The position numbers and the translations under genes were made by a program. DNA of 64,000 nucleotides from Segetibacter sp. 3557_3 (GTDB lineage Bacteria; Bacteroidota; Bacteroidia; Chitinophagales; Chitinophagaceae): assembly GCF_004354985.1 (NCBI RefSeq), contig NZ_SMSK01000003.1, positions 372,001-436,000 on the forward strand, given 5' to 3'. A model generated the notes under the pieces. That model searched no databases. It was given only the letters and a program-made list of their open reading frames with translations, and was not told the origin of the DNA. Positions 8,953 through 17,475 of this stretch are shown here, in pieces. Numbering within the stretch: the stretch's first letter is position 1; each line of letters starts with the position of its first letter.

Positions 8953-10120
8953 CTTAGTGGCCGTAGCGGATCTCGGTGTCCTTTGCGTTAGAAAAAAAGC
9001 TTGTTTTAGCAACCGTAGCGTTTCCCTCTGCAAGGTTTTTAAACGCAAAGAGACGCGAAAGGAATACACGCAAAGAGTGCTAAAAAAACAGTCAAGTAGA
9101 GGTCTCTACTTTTTCTAGTGGCAGGGCTGTTTGTCGGCGTGCTTTGTTGAAGCTTGCTTCCTCTGCGTGCCTGCTTGCCCGGCCATACTTCGACAAGCTC
9201 GACGACATAACCTCAGCGTTCTTGGCGGTAATCTCGGCGTCCTTTGCGTTAGAAAAGAAGCTTGTTTTAGCAACCGTAGCGTTTCCCTCTGCAAGATTTT
9301 TAAACGCAAAAAGACGCGAAAGGAATACACGCAAAGACTGCTAAGAAAACAGTCAAGTAGAGGTTTCTACTTTCCCTAATGGCAGGGCTGGTTCTCGGCG
9401 TGCTTTGCAGAAGCTTGCTTCCTCTGCGTGGCTGCTTGCCCGGCCATACTCACGATATAACCTCAGTGTTCTTCGCGAGAATCTCGGTGTCCTTTGCGTT
9501 TAAGAAAAGCTCGTTTTAGCAACCGTAGCGTTTTCCACTGCAAAGCTTTTTAAACGCAAAGAGACGCGAAAGGAATACACGCAAAGACCGCTAAGAAGAA
9601 CAGGTTCATTTCCAAGTTCTACTTTTCAATAAGGGGGCTAGTGGTTGGCTTGCTTTGTGGAAGGTTGCTTCATTTGCGTTTCTCTCCTGAATGAAAGAGA
9701 TTGCATCCTGTAAACAATTTGGTCAAAAATGCTTAGCGTTCTTCGCGAAAATCTCGGTGTCCTTTGCGTTAGAAAAGAAGCTCGTTTTAGCAACCGTAGC
9801 GTTTCCCCCTACAAAGGTTTTAAACGCAGAGGAACGTTAAGGAAATACACGCAAAGACCGCTAAGAAAACAGTCAAGTAGAGGTTTCTACTTTCCCTAAT
9901 GGCAGGGCTGGTTCTCGGCGTGCTTTGCAGAAGCTTGCTTCCTCTGCGTGCCTGCTTGCCCGGCCATACTCACGATATAACCTCAGCGTTCTTCGCGAAA
10001 ATCTCGGTGTCCTTTGCGTTAGAAAAGAGCTCGTTTTAGCAACCTTAGCGTTTCCCTCTGCAAAGGTTTTCAAACGCAAAGGCACGCTAAGCAAAGACCC
10101 GCAAAAGCCGCTAAGAAAAC
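8953..10120. repeat. Array of five 138-139 bp palindromic units
   Basis: Units lie at 8953-9090, 9212-9350, 9462-9600, 9732-9870 and 9982-10120, so the period is 250-270 bp. Each begins like CTTAGCGTTCTTCGCG and ends like CGCAAAGACCGCTAAG, which are near reverse complements. An inner pair, GTGTCCTTTGCGTT and AAACGCAAAGAGACGCG, is nested within. Each unit can thus fold into a long stem around a loop containing GTTTTAGCAACCGTAGCG. The spacers between units 1-2, 2-3 and 4-5 are themselves copies of a ~110-bp sequence with a small GTAGAGGTTTCTAC hairpin; the spacer between units 3 and 4 is diverged. Short ORFs across the array are by-products of the repeats. The gene-free stretch 8865-10272 is explained mainly by this array. 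Confidence 0.85.
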
Positions 10121-10173
10121 AATTATTAGAAGTTTCAACAATACCCGCGAAAACTGTTAGGTAAATATCTTAA

Positions 10174-10261
10174 ACAATGAAGGGAGCCTTTCTGCACAGC
10201 GCTGAATGGAAAATTAAACCAGCAAAACTGTTGCAATTACCCGCAACATTCCCTTCATTGT
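10174..10261. promoter_or_regulatory. 12-bp perfect inverted repeat upstream of the GxxExxY gene
   Basis: ACAATGAAGGGA at 10174-10185 and TCCCTTCATTGT at 10250-10261 are exact reverse complements 64 bp apart. The right arm ends 11 bp before the ATG of the GxxExxY gene. The inside also holds two AAAACTGTT copies (about 10151 and 10224). It could be an operator, an RNA hairpin in the leader, or terminal repeats of a small element. The sequence does not decide between these. Confidence 0.6.
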
Positions 10262-10272
10262 AAATAAAAACA

Positions 10273-10650
10273 ATGACTGAAAATGAGCTCTCCCATACCT
10301 TAATTGGACTTGCAATTAAGGTACACAAAGTGCTGGGTCCGGGCCTACTCGAAAGCGTTTACAAAGAATGTCTTTATTATAACATCCTCAAAGCCGGGTT
10401 GAACGCAACGAAAGAAAGGCCTATGCCAATCACCTTCGAAGAGGTAAAACTTGAGTGCGGCTACCGGATTGATATATTAGTCGAAAACAAACTGGTAATA
10501 GAAACAAAAAGCATCGACCAACTCGCCCCCATACATACTGCGCAAACACTAACGTATATGCGCTTAGGAGATTATAAACTCGGCTTACTCATCAACTTTA
10601 ATGTGCTAGTTCTAAAAGACGGAATTAAACGCCTCGTCAACCGACTTTAA
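10273..10650 (+). CDS. GxxExxY family protein, PD-(D/E)xK nuclease-like
   Basis: This 125-residue protein matches the GxxExxY family in length and in its defining motif, G24-L-L-E27-S-V-Y30. Downstream, D67 in GYRIDILVENKLVIETKS is followed by E77 and K79. This D-x9-E-x-K spacing is that of a PD-(D/E)xK nuclease core, with E27 as a possible additional helix residue. No cellular function is established for the family as far as I know. It sits directly after the palindromic array. The BASS transporter gene starts 5 bp after its stop, so the two may be co-transcribed although they look functionally unrelated. The conserved acidic and lysine residues suggest it is intact. Confidence 0.88.
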   Translation: MTENELSHTLIGLAIKVHKVLGPGLLESVYKECLYYNILKAGLNATKERPMPITFEEVKLECGYRIDILVENKLVIETKSIDQLAPIHTAQTLTYMRLGDYKLGLLINFNVLVLKDGIKRLVNRL

Positions 10651-10655
10651 AAACA

Positions 10656-11975
10656 ATGAATAACTTAAGAAAGCTTTGCCTTGCCATTGCCGCACTTGCC
10701 CTAATCTTATTATTAGCCGGCCTAATCACAGCGCAGCCCGCTTTATCCAAAACCGCTGGCCTTGTCCTTGCCATCGGCACAGCCATCGGTATCGGTGCAA
10801 TTTCATCGCTAAAAGGCTACCAGTATACCGCATGGATCATTGCCGCGGTTGTCGCGGGCATGCTCTTCCCGTCCGCTTTCCTCCGCTGGGGTGACTTCGA
10901 CCTCCGGAATAAATGGCTCATCCTGATTGTCATTCAGCTGGTGATGTTTGGCATGGGCATTCAAATGAGCCTGCACGATTTTTCCGGCCTTGCCAAAACC
11001 GGCCGCGGCGTGTTCATTGGCCTCCTGTGTCACTTCTCCATTATGCCGCTAATGGGTTACTTACTTACCCGCATCTTCCCGTTTGATAGCGAAATTGCCG
11101 CTGGCATCATCCTCATCGGCTCCTGTTCCAGTGGTCTTGCCTCCAACGTTATGGTCTATATTGCCCGGGCCAACCTGGTACTTTCCGTTACCGTAACCGC
11201 CATGGCAACCCTTGCGGCACCCTTCCTTACACCGCTGCTCATGAAGTTGCTTGCCGGCACCCTTATACAAATCCACTTTCTCGATATGATGATGGAGATC
11301 ATAAAGATTGTGATTGTCCCCATTGGCGCTGCGCTGTTGCACGACTACCTGAAAACCGCATCACCGCGCGGCAACCGGGTTGTTGCGGGCTTCACCATAG
11401 CCTCAATGGTTTGGTTACTCGCCCTGCCTTTTGGCCTTTGGGCTCTCCTCCAGGCCAACCTGAGCGCGGCGGCAATCCAATCCGCCGAACTGCTCGGCTT
11501 TTTTGCCGGCGCAATCCTCGTCGGCGTATTGTACCACCAGTTGTCAAAACGCTTCTCAAAGCTGGACGAGCTCATGCCTTATATTTCCATGTTTGGTATC
11601 ATCTATTTTACTACAGTTACCACTGCCGCGGGTCGGGAGAACCTCATGAAAGTCGGGGTGCTGCTATTTCTTGCCTCCGTCATCCACAATGCCGCTGGCT
11701 ACTTTTTCGGCTACTGGCTAAGTCGCGCCTTCAAAATCGATAAAAATTCAGCACGCACCATTGCCTTCGAAGTCGGCCTCCAAAATGGCGGAATGGCCTC
11801 CGGTCTTGCGGGCAGCATGGGCAAGCTCGGCACCGTCGGACTCGCAGCGGCAGTTTTCAGTCCATGGATGAATATCTCCGGGTCCATACTGGCCAACTAC
11901 TGGCGCCGGCACCCGGTAAAAGAAAGTGATAAGGTAAAGGATAAAGACGTACTGGTATTACCCGAAATCACCTGA
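10656..11975 (+). CDS. Bile acid:sodium symporter (BASS) family transporter
   Basis: A 439-residue polytopic membrane protein, long for the family because of an N-terminal extension of two to three helices. The BASS core starts near residue 85. It includes MFGMGIQMSLHDF, IILIGSCSSGLASNVMVYIARAN (the sodium-site crossover region) and FEVGLQNGGMASGLAGSMG (the second crossover helix). Characterised relatives move bile acids, pantoate or other organic anions with sodium. The carboxylate cargo cannot be named here, though the flanking clusters handle sugar acids. A charged, lysine-rich tail (about 418-433) ends the protein. Confidence 0.85.
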   Translation: MNNLRKLCLAIAALALILLLAGLITAQPALSKTAGLVLAIGTAIGIGAISSLKGYQYTAWIIAAVVAGMLFPSAFLRWGDFDLRNKWLILIVIQLVMFGMGIQMSLHDFSGLAKTGRGVFIGLLCHFSIMPLMGYLLTRIFPFDSEIAAGIILIGSCSSGLASNVMVYIARANLVLSVTVTAMATLAAPFLTPLLMKLLAGTLIQIHFLDMMMEIIKIVIVPIGAALLHDYLKTASPRGNRVVAGFTIASMVWLLALPFGLWALLQANLSAAAIQSAELLGFFAGAILVGVLYHQLSKRFSKLDELMPYISMFGIIYFTTVTTAAGRENLMKVGVLLFLASVIHNAAGYFFGYWLSRAFKIDKNSARTIAFEVGLQNGGMASGLAGSMGKLGTVGLAAAVFSPWMNISGSILANYWRRHPVKESDKVKDKDVLVLPEIT

Positions 11976-12035
11976 GTTATGGGTTGGGGCATTCAGCTTT
12001 CGGAATCAGGTTCCGGCATTGGTCCGGGCTTCTCC

Positions 12036-12101
12036 GGGCTGCGCTTCGCTCCGGCCCCGGCGCGAAGGCGCCGTGGCTAAACCCTCCGTATCCCGCAGCC
12101 C
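12036..12101. other. GC-rich nested hairpin element
   Basis: GGGCTGCG at 12036-12043 pairs with CGCAGCCC at 12094-12101. Inside is GGCGCGAAGGCGCC at 12059-12072, a second stem. It is much more GC-rich than the surrounding intergenic DNA and begins about 60 bp after the BASS stop. No long T tract follows, so it is not a classical terminator. It may be a dispersed structured repeat or an RNA processing or stability element. Confidence 0.55.
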
Positions 12102-12164
12102 TTCAGCCATAAATCTCTGTTGATCAGGGTTGGATTTGGGTAATGGGTATATGGTATTGGGTAT

Positions 12165-12396
12165 GGAGGAAAACCGATTAGCGAATTACGAATGAGCGGA
12201 TTGCGGATTTGAAAGGTGCGTAGCCTATTTGCCGACCGCTCTGAAGAAAGCCGATTAGCGAATTACGAATGAACGGATTACGGATCGGGAAAGATGCCTA
12301 GCCTATTAGTCCACCGCTCTGAAGAAAACCGATTAGCGAATTACGAATGAGCGGATTGCGGATTGGGAAAGATGCGTCCTGTTTGTCCATCGCTCT
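12165..12396. repeat. Three tandem copies of an ~80-bp repeat
   Basis: Three consecutive copies, starting near 12165, 12243 and 12323, share GAAAACCGATTAGCGAATTA, then CGAATGAGCGGATT, then a variable GTGCGTAGCCTATT part and CACCGCTCT. The copies differ at a few positions. The segment CGAATTACGAAT is close to palindromic. No ORF spans them. Between 12397 and the SusC start I see a plain AT-rich leader with no recognisable promoter consensus. Confidence 0.75.
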
Positions 12397-12596
12397 TACA
12401 CGATTTTGATGTATGCAGGGTCCTTAATAGCCCTGAAAACGGGTTTGCTAATCTGTCAACTATAAAAATTCACCTGCCTTGGCTTTTTACATTGCTATAA
12501 ACACGAAACTGCTATCCGAGTCGCGAATCGGGTTCACCGGGTAAGCCTCTAATAATCGTTTTAATTGCCTTCCTCTTTCAACATTAATCCCGCTAT

Positions 12597-15500
12597 ATGA
12601 AACAATTTAACGTTCAACTCAAATCCCACATGGTATTCAGAAGTACCTGCCTGCTCATCGCCTGGCTGATTTGCTGTACTTCGGCAATTGCCCAATCTGC
12701 TGTGGTTACCGGAACCGTACGCGACGACAAAGGTCAGCCCGTATCAGGCGCAACCATCGTCATCAAAGGTTCAACCTCCGGCACCAGTTCAGATGCAAAT
12801 GGCTTGTTTTCCATTAACGCCCCTGCAAATGCCACCCTACAGGTGAGCGTTGTTGGCTTTGCCACCCAGGAGATCCCGGTAAATGGACGCACCAACATCA
12901 ACGTTCAACTTGCCACCACCTCGCAGGATGTTGGTAATGTGGTGGTCGTTGCCTACGGCAATACCACGCGAAAAACATCCACCGGCGCCGTGCAGACCAT
13001 CAACAACCGGGAACTCCAGGACATTCCCGTGGCCCAAATCACCCAAAAGCTGCAGGGTCGCCTGGCAGGTGTCCAAATTTTGCAAACCACGGGACGCCTG
13101 GGTGAAGGCATGAGCGTTCGCATACGTGGTCAGGCTTCCATCTCAGCTGGAAACCAGCCCCTGTATGTGGTTGACGGTTTCCCGATATCGGGAGACCTTA
13201 GCACCCTCAACCCGGATGAAATTGAAAGCATCAGCGTATTAAAAGATGCTGCGTCCACTTCCCTCTATGGATCGCGCGCCAGCAACGGTGTCGTAATCAT
13301 TACCACTAAGCGGGCGAAATCAGGACAGTCAACCATTAGTGTAAACGCATTCTACGGGGTCCAGCAAATTCCAGGCAAAGGGGTGCCCGAAGTAATGAAT
13401 GCGCGCGAATTCGCCACTTTTCAGAAAGAGCGGCTGCAGGAAAACAACCTTCCAATCCCGGCCGAATACCAAAACCCGGATCAATATGGTGAGGGCACCA
13501 ACTGGTATAAACTTATTACCCGTACCGCACCCATACAGAACTATAGCATTACTCTTAATGCAGGGCGCGACAAGTTTAGTACATCGGCCGTCCTCGGCTT
13601 CTTTAGCCAGGAAGGGGTGTTGATCAATTCCAGTTACAAGCGCTTTACGGCGCGGATAAATTCTGACTACCGCTTCAATGATAAACTTCGGATAGGTGTA
13701 AATCTTGCCCCCGTACTTTCCATTACCGACGGCCGGCCAACCGATGGTGGTCCATTCGCCAGCGGAAGTTTATTTACAAGTGCACTGGTATCTTCGCCAC
13801 TGGCACCTGCAATCAATCCGGATGGTAGCCTTCCTGTAACTGCCATGTCCCCGGGATCATTACCAAATCCCAACTGGTATCGTGTAGCTAAGGAAGCAGA
13901 TGCGAGCACAAAAAACAGCCGGCTGCTTTCCTCCGCCTTTCTCGAATATGAATTCTTAAAGGGCCTTGCCTTTAAAACGTCCATAAATGCCGAGATCGGA
14001 CAACGACTGTTTAACAACTTCGTCCCGTCCACATCAGCAGCCGTTAACCAGGCGGTTCCCCGTGCATCGGGTGATCTTACGATTAACAACAACCAGTTCC
14101 AGACCTGGCTAAGTGAAAACACGCTGAACTACCGCCGGGCAATTGGTGACCACAATCTCGACGCCCTGGTGGGCTTTACTTCGCAACGGTATTACAACGA
14201 CATCAGCAATGTAACAGCAACCAACTTCCCTAACGATGTTGTTCGAACCCTTACTGCCGCCACAACTTTTACGCCCACCAGCGAAGTACAGGAGTGGAGT
14301 TTATTGTCTTACCTCGCCCGTGTTAACTACAACTATAAGGGGCGGTACCTGCTCAGTGCATCCATTCGCAGGGATGGCTCTTCACGTTTTGGATCAGACA
14401 ACAAATGGGGGAACTTTCCATCGGTCTCCGCCGGTTGGGTGATTTCTGACGAAGGTTTTATGGCGGGTGTTAGATCCGTTTCCTTATTAAAGTTCCGGAC
14501 CAGTTATGGGGTAACCGGGAACAATAATATTGGTAACTATACCTACTTCGCTAATGTAAGTTCCAGCAATAGCGGAAGCACAAACAACTACGTTTTTAAT
14601 AATACCCTGGCCCCAGGCAATATGGTGTCAACACTCGCCAACACCACATTGGGATGGGAGAAAACCAGGCAGTTCGACTTTGGCATTGACCTCGGCTTAT
14701 TTAAAAACAGGATTAACTTCAGCTACGACTACTATACAAAAACCACCGATGGGCTGCTGTTTAATGTGCCGGTCCCGACTTTCACCGGCTTTTCAAGCTT
14801 CCAGGCAAATATTGGCAAGATCAAGTTCTGGGGCCATGAGTTCCAGCTTAGCACTCAAAACCTTGTGAACCAATTTACCTGGAACACCGACTTCAATATT
14901 TCGTTTAACAAAAACCTCGTGCAACAGCTTGGTACGGCTAACGCCTTCCTCGGCGGCGGTACCAACCGTAACATCACCATGGTTGGACAGCCCATTGGTA
15001 TGTTGTGGGGGTACGTATTCGACGGCATCTATTTAAACAAGGCTGATTTTGATGCATCACCTAAGTTTCAGACCTCGGCTGTTGGATCAGCGAAAATGCG
15101 GGATGTGAATGGCGACAAAGTCATTACAGTGGATGACCGCGCCATAATCGGTAATCCTAATCCGGATTTCATTTTTGGGATCACCAATAGCTTTGGTTAT
15201 AAACGTTTCGATCTTTCTATTGTCGCTACCGGTTCGTATGGGAACGACATTATGAACACGGCACTGGAATATACCAACAACCTTGATGGAGTTTTCAATG
15301 TAACCCGCGACGTTGCCAATCGCTGGAAATCGGAAGCAAATCCAGGCAATGGACGTTACCCCAGCACACGGGCTGGAACAACGGGCCTCTTCCGCAATTC
15401 CAATACAACATGGGTAACCGATGGCAGCTTTTTAACCATCAAGAACATATCACTCGGTTACAATGTCCCGCTTACTTCCAAAAAGTATCTTCAAAGCTTG

Positions 15501-15662
15501 CGGCTGTATACAAGTATCCAGCAGGCCTGGGTGATTACCAAATACCAGGGTTCCAATCCCGAAGTCAACACCGGCGGTTCCGACCCCTTACAACAAGGTC
15601 TTGACCAGGGCGCTTACCCGGTACCACGGACATTTACCCTGGGATTAAACGTGGGTTTCTAG
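12597..15662 (+). CDS. SusC/RagA family TonB-linked outer membrane transporter (pair 1)
   Basis: The 1021-residue protein has a signal peptide ending near CCTSAIAQ. A carboxypeptidase-regulatory-like domain follows (about 33-115, VTGTVRDDKGQPVSGATIVIKG). Then comes the TonB plug (VVVVAYGNTTRKTSTGAVQTI, LQGRLAGVQI, IRGQASI, PLYVVDGFP, SISVLKDAASTSLYGSRASNGVVIITTK) and a long beta-barrel ending in an aromatic residue (GLNVGF). SusC proteins carry oligosaccharides across the outer membrane with TonB energy, capped by the SusD partner encoded 66 bp downstream. No sigma/anti-sigma or hybrid sensor gene adjoins it. The nearby C4-acid enzymes do not define the glycan. Confidence 0.95.
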   Translation: MKQFNVQLKSHMVFRSTCLLIAWLICCTSAIAQSAVVTGTVRDDKGQPVSGATIVIKGSTSGTSSDANGLFSINAPANATLQVSVVGFATQEIPVNGRTNINVQLATTSQDVGNVVVVAYGNTTRKTSTGAVQTINNRELQDIPVAQITQKLQGRLAGVQILQTTGRLGEGMSVRIRGQASISAGNQPLYVVDGFPISGDLSTLNPDEIESISVLKDAASTSLYGSRASNGVVIITTKRAKSGQSTISVNAFYGVQQIPGKGVPEVMNAREFATFQKERLQENNLPIPAEYQNPDQYGEGTNWYKLITRTAPIQNYSITLNAGRDKFSTSAVLGFFSQEGVLINSSYKRFTARINSDYRFNDKLRIGVNLAPVLSITDGRPTDGGPFASGSLFTSALVSSPLAPAINPDGSLPVTAMSPGSLPNPNWYRVAKEADASTKNSRLLSSAFLEYEFLKGLAFKTSINAEIGQRLFNNFVPSTSAAVNQAVPRASGDLTINNNQFQTWLSENTLNYRRAIGDHNLDALVGFTSQRYYNDISNVTATNFPNDVVRTLTAATTFTPTSEVQEWSLLSYLARVNYNYKGRYLLSASIRRDGSSRFGSDNKWGNFPSVSAGWVISDEGFMAGVRSVSLLKFRTSYGVTGNNNIGNYTYFANVSSSNSGSTNNYVFNNTLAPGNMVSTLANTTLGWEKTRQFDFGIDLGLFKNRINFSYDYYTKTTDGLLFNVPVPTFTGFSSFQANIGKIKFWGHEFQLSTQNLVNQFTWNTDFNISFNKNLVQQLGTANAFLGGGTNRNITMVGQPIGMLWGYVFDGIYLNKADFDASPKFQTSAVGSAKMRDVNGDKVITVDDRAIIGNPNPDFIFGITNSFGYKRFDLSIVATGSYGNDIMNTALEYTNNLDGVFNVTRDVANRWKSEANPGNGRYPSTRAGTTGLFRNSNTTWVTDGSFLTIKNISLGYNVPLTSKKYLQSLRLYTSIQQAWVITKYQGSNPEVNTGGSDPLQQGLDQGAYPVPRTFTLGLNVGF

Positions 15663-15680
15663 GGGATATCTCCTGCTGAA

Positions 15681-15705
15681 GGAACAGGTCCTGTTCCCCT
15701 TTTTT
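15681..15705 (+). terminator. Hairpin plus T-run between susC and susD (attenuator-like)
   Basis: GGAACAGG (15681-15688) and CCTGTTCC (15690-15697) form a near-perfect stem with a minimal loop. It is followed by C and a run of six T at 15700-15705. It lies in the 66-bp gap between the SusC and SusD genes of one operon. It is therefore more likely to adjust relative transcript levels than to end the operon completely. Confidence 0.6.
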
Positions 15706-15728
15706 CCAAACACATAAATCATTAAAAA

Positions 15729-17240
15729 ATGAGACTTATTGCCATAGCTTGCTTGCTCATCATATCGATGGGTGCATGCAAGAAAAGTTTTCTCGACATT
15801 GCCCCTGAGAACTTTATCAGCTCCACGAACTTCTTTAAAACACAGGCCGACTTTACCCAGGCCGTAAATGCTACCTATGCACCACTTAGAAATATCTATA
15901 ATACGGCGTATATCATGGGCGAAATGCGGTCAGATAACACCCACTATATTTACAACAATACCAACCGGGGAAATCTTGTTCGGGAAGAAATAGCTGACTT
16001 TATCGATAACCCTACCGCTGAGCCAACCGCAAACAAATGGACCTTCAACTATCGGGTTATTGCTTACGCAAACGAGGTGCTTGCACGCATTGATGCGGCG
16101 ACGTTTGATGAAAACATAAAGAAAAACCTAAAGGGGCAGGAACTCTTTCTCAGGGCGTTGTGTTACTTCGACCTGGTACAGTACTTCGGCGACGTTCCGT
16201 TGATGCTTACTCCTGTTGCGGGTAGTGCTGATGAGATCATCAATGTGAGATCAACAGTTGCACGTACACCAAAGGCTGAAGTATATGCTCAGATCATCCA
16301 GGATGCCAAAGATGCCATTCCCCTGCTGCTGAACAAGGCACAACAGGAAAAAGGCAGGGCCACTTCCGGGGCCGCTAAAACGTTGCTCGCTAACGTTTAC
16401 ATGGTTCAGAAACAATGGGCTGCTGCTGAAACCCTGTTGAGGGAGATTGTTTCGTCAAACGAGTATTCATTGCTGCCTGACTATAATGCGGTGTTCGACC
16501 CGGCAAATAAGAACAATGCAGAGTCCATTTTCGAGGTGCAGTACCAGGCGGGCAATCTTGGATTACAAAGCAATTTTGCCTATACGTTTATGCCCAATCT
16601 CACCAACCTGTCCCCAATTACCGGATTTACTTTCAACAACCAAAGTATAGGTGGCTGGAACATACCTACCCAGAATTTAATAGCAGCCTTTGAGCCGGGA
16701 GACCGAAGAAAGGCGGCATCAATTGCAGATGGCTATACCGCAAACAACACCTTTGTACCACAGCCATTTGTAAAAAAGTATTTTCACCTGCCCCTGCCTG
16801 CGCCAAATGGCTCAGCAGCAAATACCAACGAAAACTGGCCGGTGTACCGTTATGCGGAAGTATTGCTTTTCCTCGCTGAAGCGTTAAATGAACAAGGCAA
16901 ATCTGCTGAAGCCCTTCCTTTCCTGAACCTGGTGCGTACCCGTGCCTTTGGTGCGGGGTTAGGCCAGGTGGCAACAACCAACCAGGCGCAATTACGCGAT
17001 ATCATCCTGCAGGAGAGAAGAGTAGAACTTGCTTTTGAAAACAAGCGTTGGCTCGACCTGGTGAGGACCGAACGCGCAATCCCGGTGATGACAGCATATG
17101 GCGCAGCACTAAAGGCAAGTGGTCAATATCCAAACCTTGTAGCAAGTACCTATAACATTACACCTAACCGGCTGCTCTTTCCCATTCCTTTCCAGGAGAT
17201 CCAGGTAGATCCGAAGCTGGTCCAAAACCCTGGTTACTAA
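15729..17240 (+). CDS. SusD/RagB family nutrient-binding lipoprotein (pair 1)
   Basis: A 503-residue lipoprotein with a short signal and lipobox cysteine C17 (ISMGACKKS). It is followed by the SusD-like N-terminal region (FISSTNFFKTQADFTQAVNATYAPLRN), TPR-like helices (GQELFLRALCYFDLVQYFGDVPL) and the RagB C-terminal signature (ILQERRVELAFENKRWLDLVRTERAIPVM, then LFPIPFQEI and NPGY). It should cap the SusC barrel on the cell surface and bind glycan. Its length and organisation are normal. Downstream 17283-17345 is made of ACCCAATACC repeats. Confidence 0.94.
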   Translation: MRLIAIACLLIISMGACKKSFLDIAPENFISSTNFFKTQADFTQAVNATYAPLRNIYNTAYIMGEMRSDNTHYIYNNTNRGNLVREEIADFIDNPTAEPTANKWTFNYRVIAYANEVLARIDAATFDENIKKNLKGQELFLRALCYFDLVQYFGDVPLMLTPVAGSADEIINVRSTVARTPKAEVYAQIIQDAKDAIPLLLNKAQQEKGRATSGAAKTLLANVYMVQKQWAAAETLLREIVSSNEYSLLPDYNAVFDPANKNNAESIFEVQYQAGNLGLQSNFAYTFMPNLTNLSPITGFTFNNQSIGGWNIPTQNLIAAFEPGDRRKAASIADGYTANNTFVPQPFVKKYFHLPLPAPNGSAANTNENWPVYRYAEVLLFLAEALNEQGKSAEALPFLNLVRTRAFGAGLGQVATTNQAQLRDIILQERRVELAFENKRWLDLVRTERAIPVMTAYGAALKASGQYPNLVASTYNITPNRLLFPIPFQEIQVDPKLVQNPGY

Positions 17241-17475
17241 ATACCAGAAACATAAACGACACAAAATAGAATTCAAGCAAATAGGCTCCCTACCCAATAC
17301 CTAATACCTCCCTACCCAATACCCCAATACCCCAATACCTTATTACCCAAACCTGTGTACCTCCATTATCATCATGGAAGCGGGCAAGGTTTTCAGTACG
17401 TGTACCTATGTTTGCCGCTGAGCCTGCCGGGTAACCCGGACTGTTTTGTTAACTAAATCGAAACCAATCTTCTAA

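Noticed and set aside
8953-10120. CRISPR array
   Set aside because: Units are 139 bp and palindromic, spacers are long and themselves repeated, and there is no cas gene.
9092-10164. Short ORFs on both strands of the palindromic array
   Set aside because: Near-identical peptides arise from the repeats in both directions; no start context or family similarity.
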